DNA from: Roseiarcus sp.
GTDB taxonomy: Bacteria > Pseudomonadota > Alphaproteobacteria > Rhizobiales > Beijerinckiaceae
Length of the DNA: 6,811 nucleotides
Reading direction: 5' to 3'
Assembly (NCBI GenBank): GCA_030153205.1
Contig: JASLHV010000296.1
Location: 1 to 6,811 of the forward strand
Positions 6,141 to 6,811 of the stretch are shown here, in pieces (position 1 is the stretch's first letter; each line of letters begins with the position of its first letter). Both the position numbers and the translations under genes were made by a program. Below the pieces are notes generated by a model. That model saw nothing but the letters and a program-made list of their open reading frames with translations. It had not been told where the DNA came from and did no database searches.

Positions 6141-6811
6141 CAAAGTTTCTCGACTGCCGATGGACGATCGAAGGTCGCCGACGCGGGATGGGCTCTCACA
6201 ATCGCGATTTCGGACGCCGCGTCTATTCGACTTCTGGAAAATTCGATAGAAAAATTCTGATTAGCAGAATGAATATCGGCCTGCGCGCCTGCTGTTTTGC
6301 CTCTAGGGAACACGCCGATCGCTCCACTGTCGAGCCACACCTTGGCGAAATCGACGAGTCGCGGCAAGGGGGCCAGGGCGCGCGCGGTTACCGCATCCAC
6401 AGGCGGCTGGATTATTTCGACGGCTTTTTCGATCCGCATATTATGAATTTCCACAGGCGCGTCTGTTTCGCGCGCCGCCTCGCGCAAGAACGCGGATTTC
6501 CGTTGGTCGCTCTCGATGAGATGAACGCGAGCGCCCACCGTCCCGACGAGTTGAATGGCGAGGACCAGCCCCGGGAAGCCAGCTCCGGAGCCCATGTCGA
6601 CCCAGATCTTGGCCTCCGGGGCGAAGGCCAAAAGCTGGGCGCTATCGGCGATGTGACGTGTCCAAATCTCAGAAAATGTTGATTCTGAAATCAAATTCAC
6701 GGTTTTACGCCATTTCGCCAGCAGCGCGACATAGCGGTCGAAGCGCTGGAGTGTTTCACGTGAAACACGTATAAGGCCAAGAGCGGCGCTGCGATCGTCG
6801 TTGCGACTCAT
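6140..6811 (-). CDS. rsmG: 16S rRNA (guanine527-N7)-methyltransferase RsmG (GidB)
   Basis: S-adenosylmethionine-dependent enzyme that methylates N7 of G527 in 16S rRNA, near the streptomycin site; its loss gives low-level streptomycin resistance in several species. 223 residues. KWRKTVNLIS (33-42) and IWTRHIADSAQLL (49-61) form the N-terminal conserved block; DMGSGAGFPGLVLAI (72-86) is the SAM-binding loop; LIESDQRKSAFLREA (98-112) holds the acidic adenosine contact (Glu100); VTARALAPLPRL (141-152) and FPRGK (168-172) are later family motifs. The ATG is the last codon of the window and fits the usual alphaproteobacterial start, so the gene appears complete, but its ribosome site is off-window. 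Residues 15-20 (RVSRET) are encoded by the parS site. mnmG (gidA) usually lies upstream. The stop overlaps parA by one base. Confidence 0.96.
   Translation of the reverse strand: MSRNDDRSAALGLIRVSRETLQRFDRYVALLAKWRKTVNLISESTFSEIWTRHIADSAQLLAFAPEAKIWVDMGSGAGFPGLVLAIQLVGTVGARVHLIESDQRKSAFLREAARETDAPVEIHNMRIEKAVEIIQPPVDAVTARALAPLPRLVDFAKVWLDSGAIGVFPRGKTAGAQADIHSANQNFSIEFSRSRIDAASEIAIVRAHPASATFDRPSAVEKL
6752..6767. promoter_or_regulatory. parS: parS centromere site inside rsmG
   Basis: TGTTTCACGTGAAACA, a perfect match to the consensus chromosomal parS, within an 18-base perfect palindrome (6751-6768). It is the loading site for ParB encoded about 1.5 kb away. It occupies codons 15-20 of rsmG and encodes VSRET. 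I found no second full copy in the window. Confidence 0.97.

Noticed and set aside
5661..6260. Plus-strand open frame of 199 codons opposite parA and the end of rsmG
   Set aside because: Fully antisense to clear ParA and RsmG reading frames and without motifs of its own.
6679..6694. Inverted repeat TTGATT-CTGA-AATCAA within rsmG
   Set aside because: Short, AT-only apart from two pairs, inside conserved coding sequence and not followed by a T-tract; chance is sufficient.

Overview
The window reads as chromosomal DNA of a GC-rich alphaproteobacterium, most likely of the order Hyphomicrobiales (Rhizobiales). The basis is the rsmG-parA-parB cluster with a consensus parS inside rsmG, holA convergent with parB, the style of the protein sequences, and codons rich in G/C at third positions. 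A methanotroph-like or Beijerinckiaceae/Methylocystaceae host is possible but is only an impression. There is no sign of a prophage, plasmid, transposase gene, CRISPR array or RNA gene.

Layout, left to right. Positions 1-1125 (minus) hold metX, homoserine O-acyltransferase of methionine synthesis; its last residues run off the left edge. A 195-bp divergent spacer (1126-1320) follows, with a possible metX promoter. Positions 1321-2061 (plus) encode an unrecognised protein with an arginine-rich N-terminus, one membrane anchor and a four-cysteine C-terminal part. It ends 7 bp from the stop of leuB (2069-3175, minus), 3-isopropylmalate dehydrogenase of leucine synthesis. The leuB/holA divergent spacer (3176-3349) carries two REP-like palindromes in inverted orientation. 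holA (3350-4378, plus) encodes the clamp-loader delta subunit of DNA polymerase III. Its stop codon directly abuts the stop of parB (4379-5290, minus). parB, parA (5328-6140) and rsmG (6140-6811) form a minus-strand operon transcribed rsmG-parA-parB, with rsmG and parA overlapping by one base.

The right half is a chromosome-maintenance module: ParB loads at parS (6752-6767, inside rsmG), spreads along DNA as a CTP-dependent clamp, and ParA ATPase moves the origin region. RsmG is a 16S rRNA methyltransferase that shares the operon and hosts parS. The left half holds two unrelated amino-acid biosynthesis genes and one unknown gene. The REP-like doublet lies where the two halves meet, and the gene expected before holA in relatives (lptE, after leuS) is replaced by divergent leuB, so this may be a rearrangement junction.

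I see no strong evidence for a wholly new system. The best items for a second look are the parS-constrained peptide of RsmG, the REP-like doublet at the junction, the unknown anchored protein, and the short hairpin spanning the two abutting stop codons.
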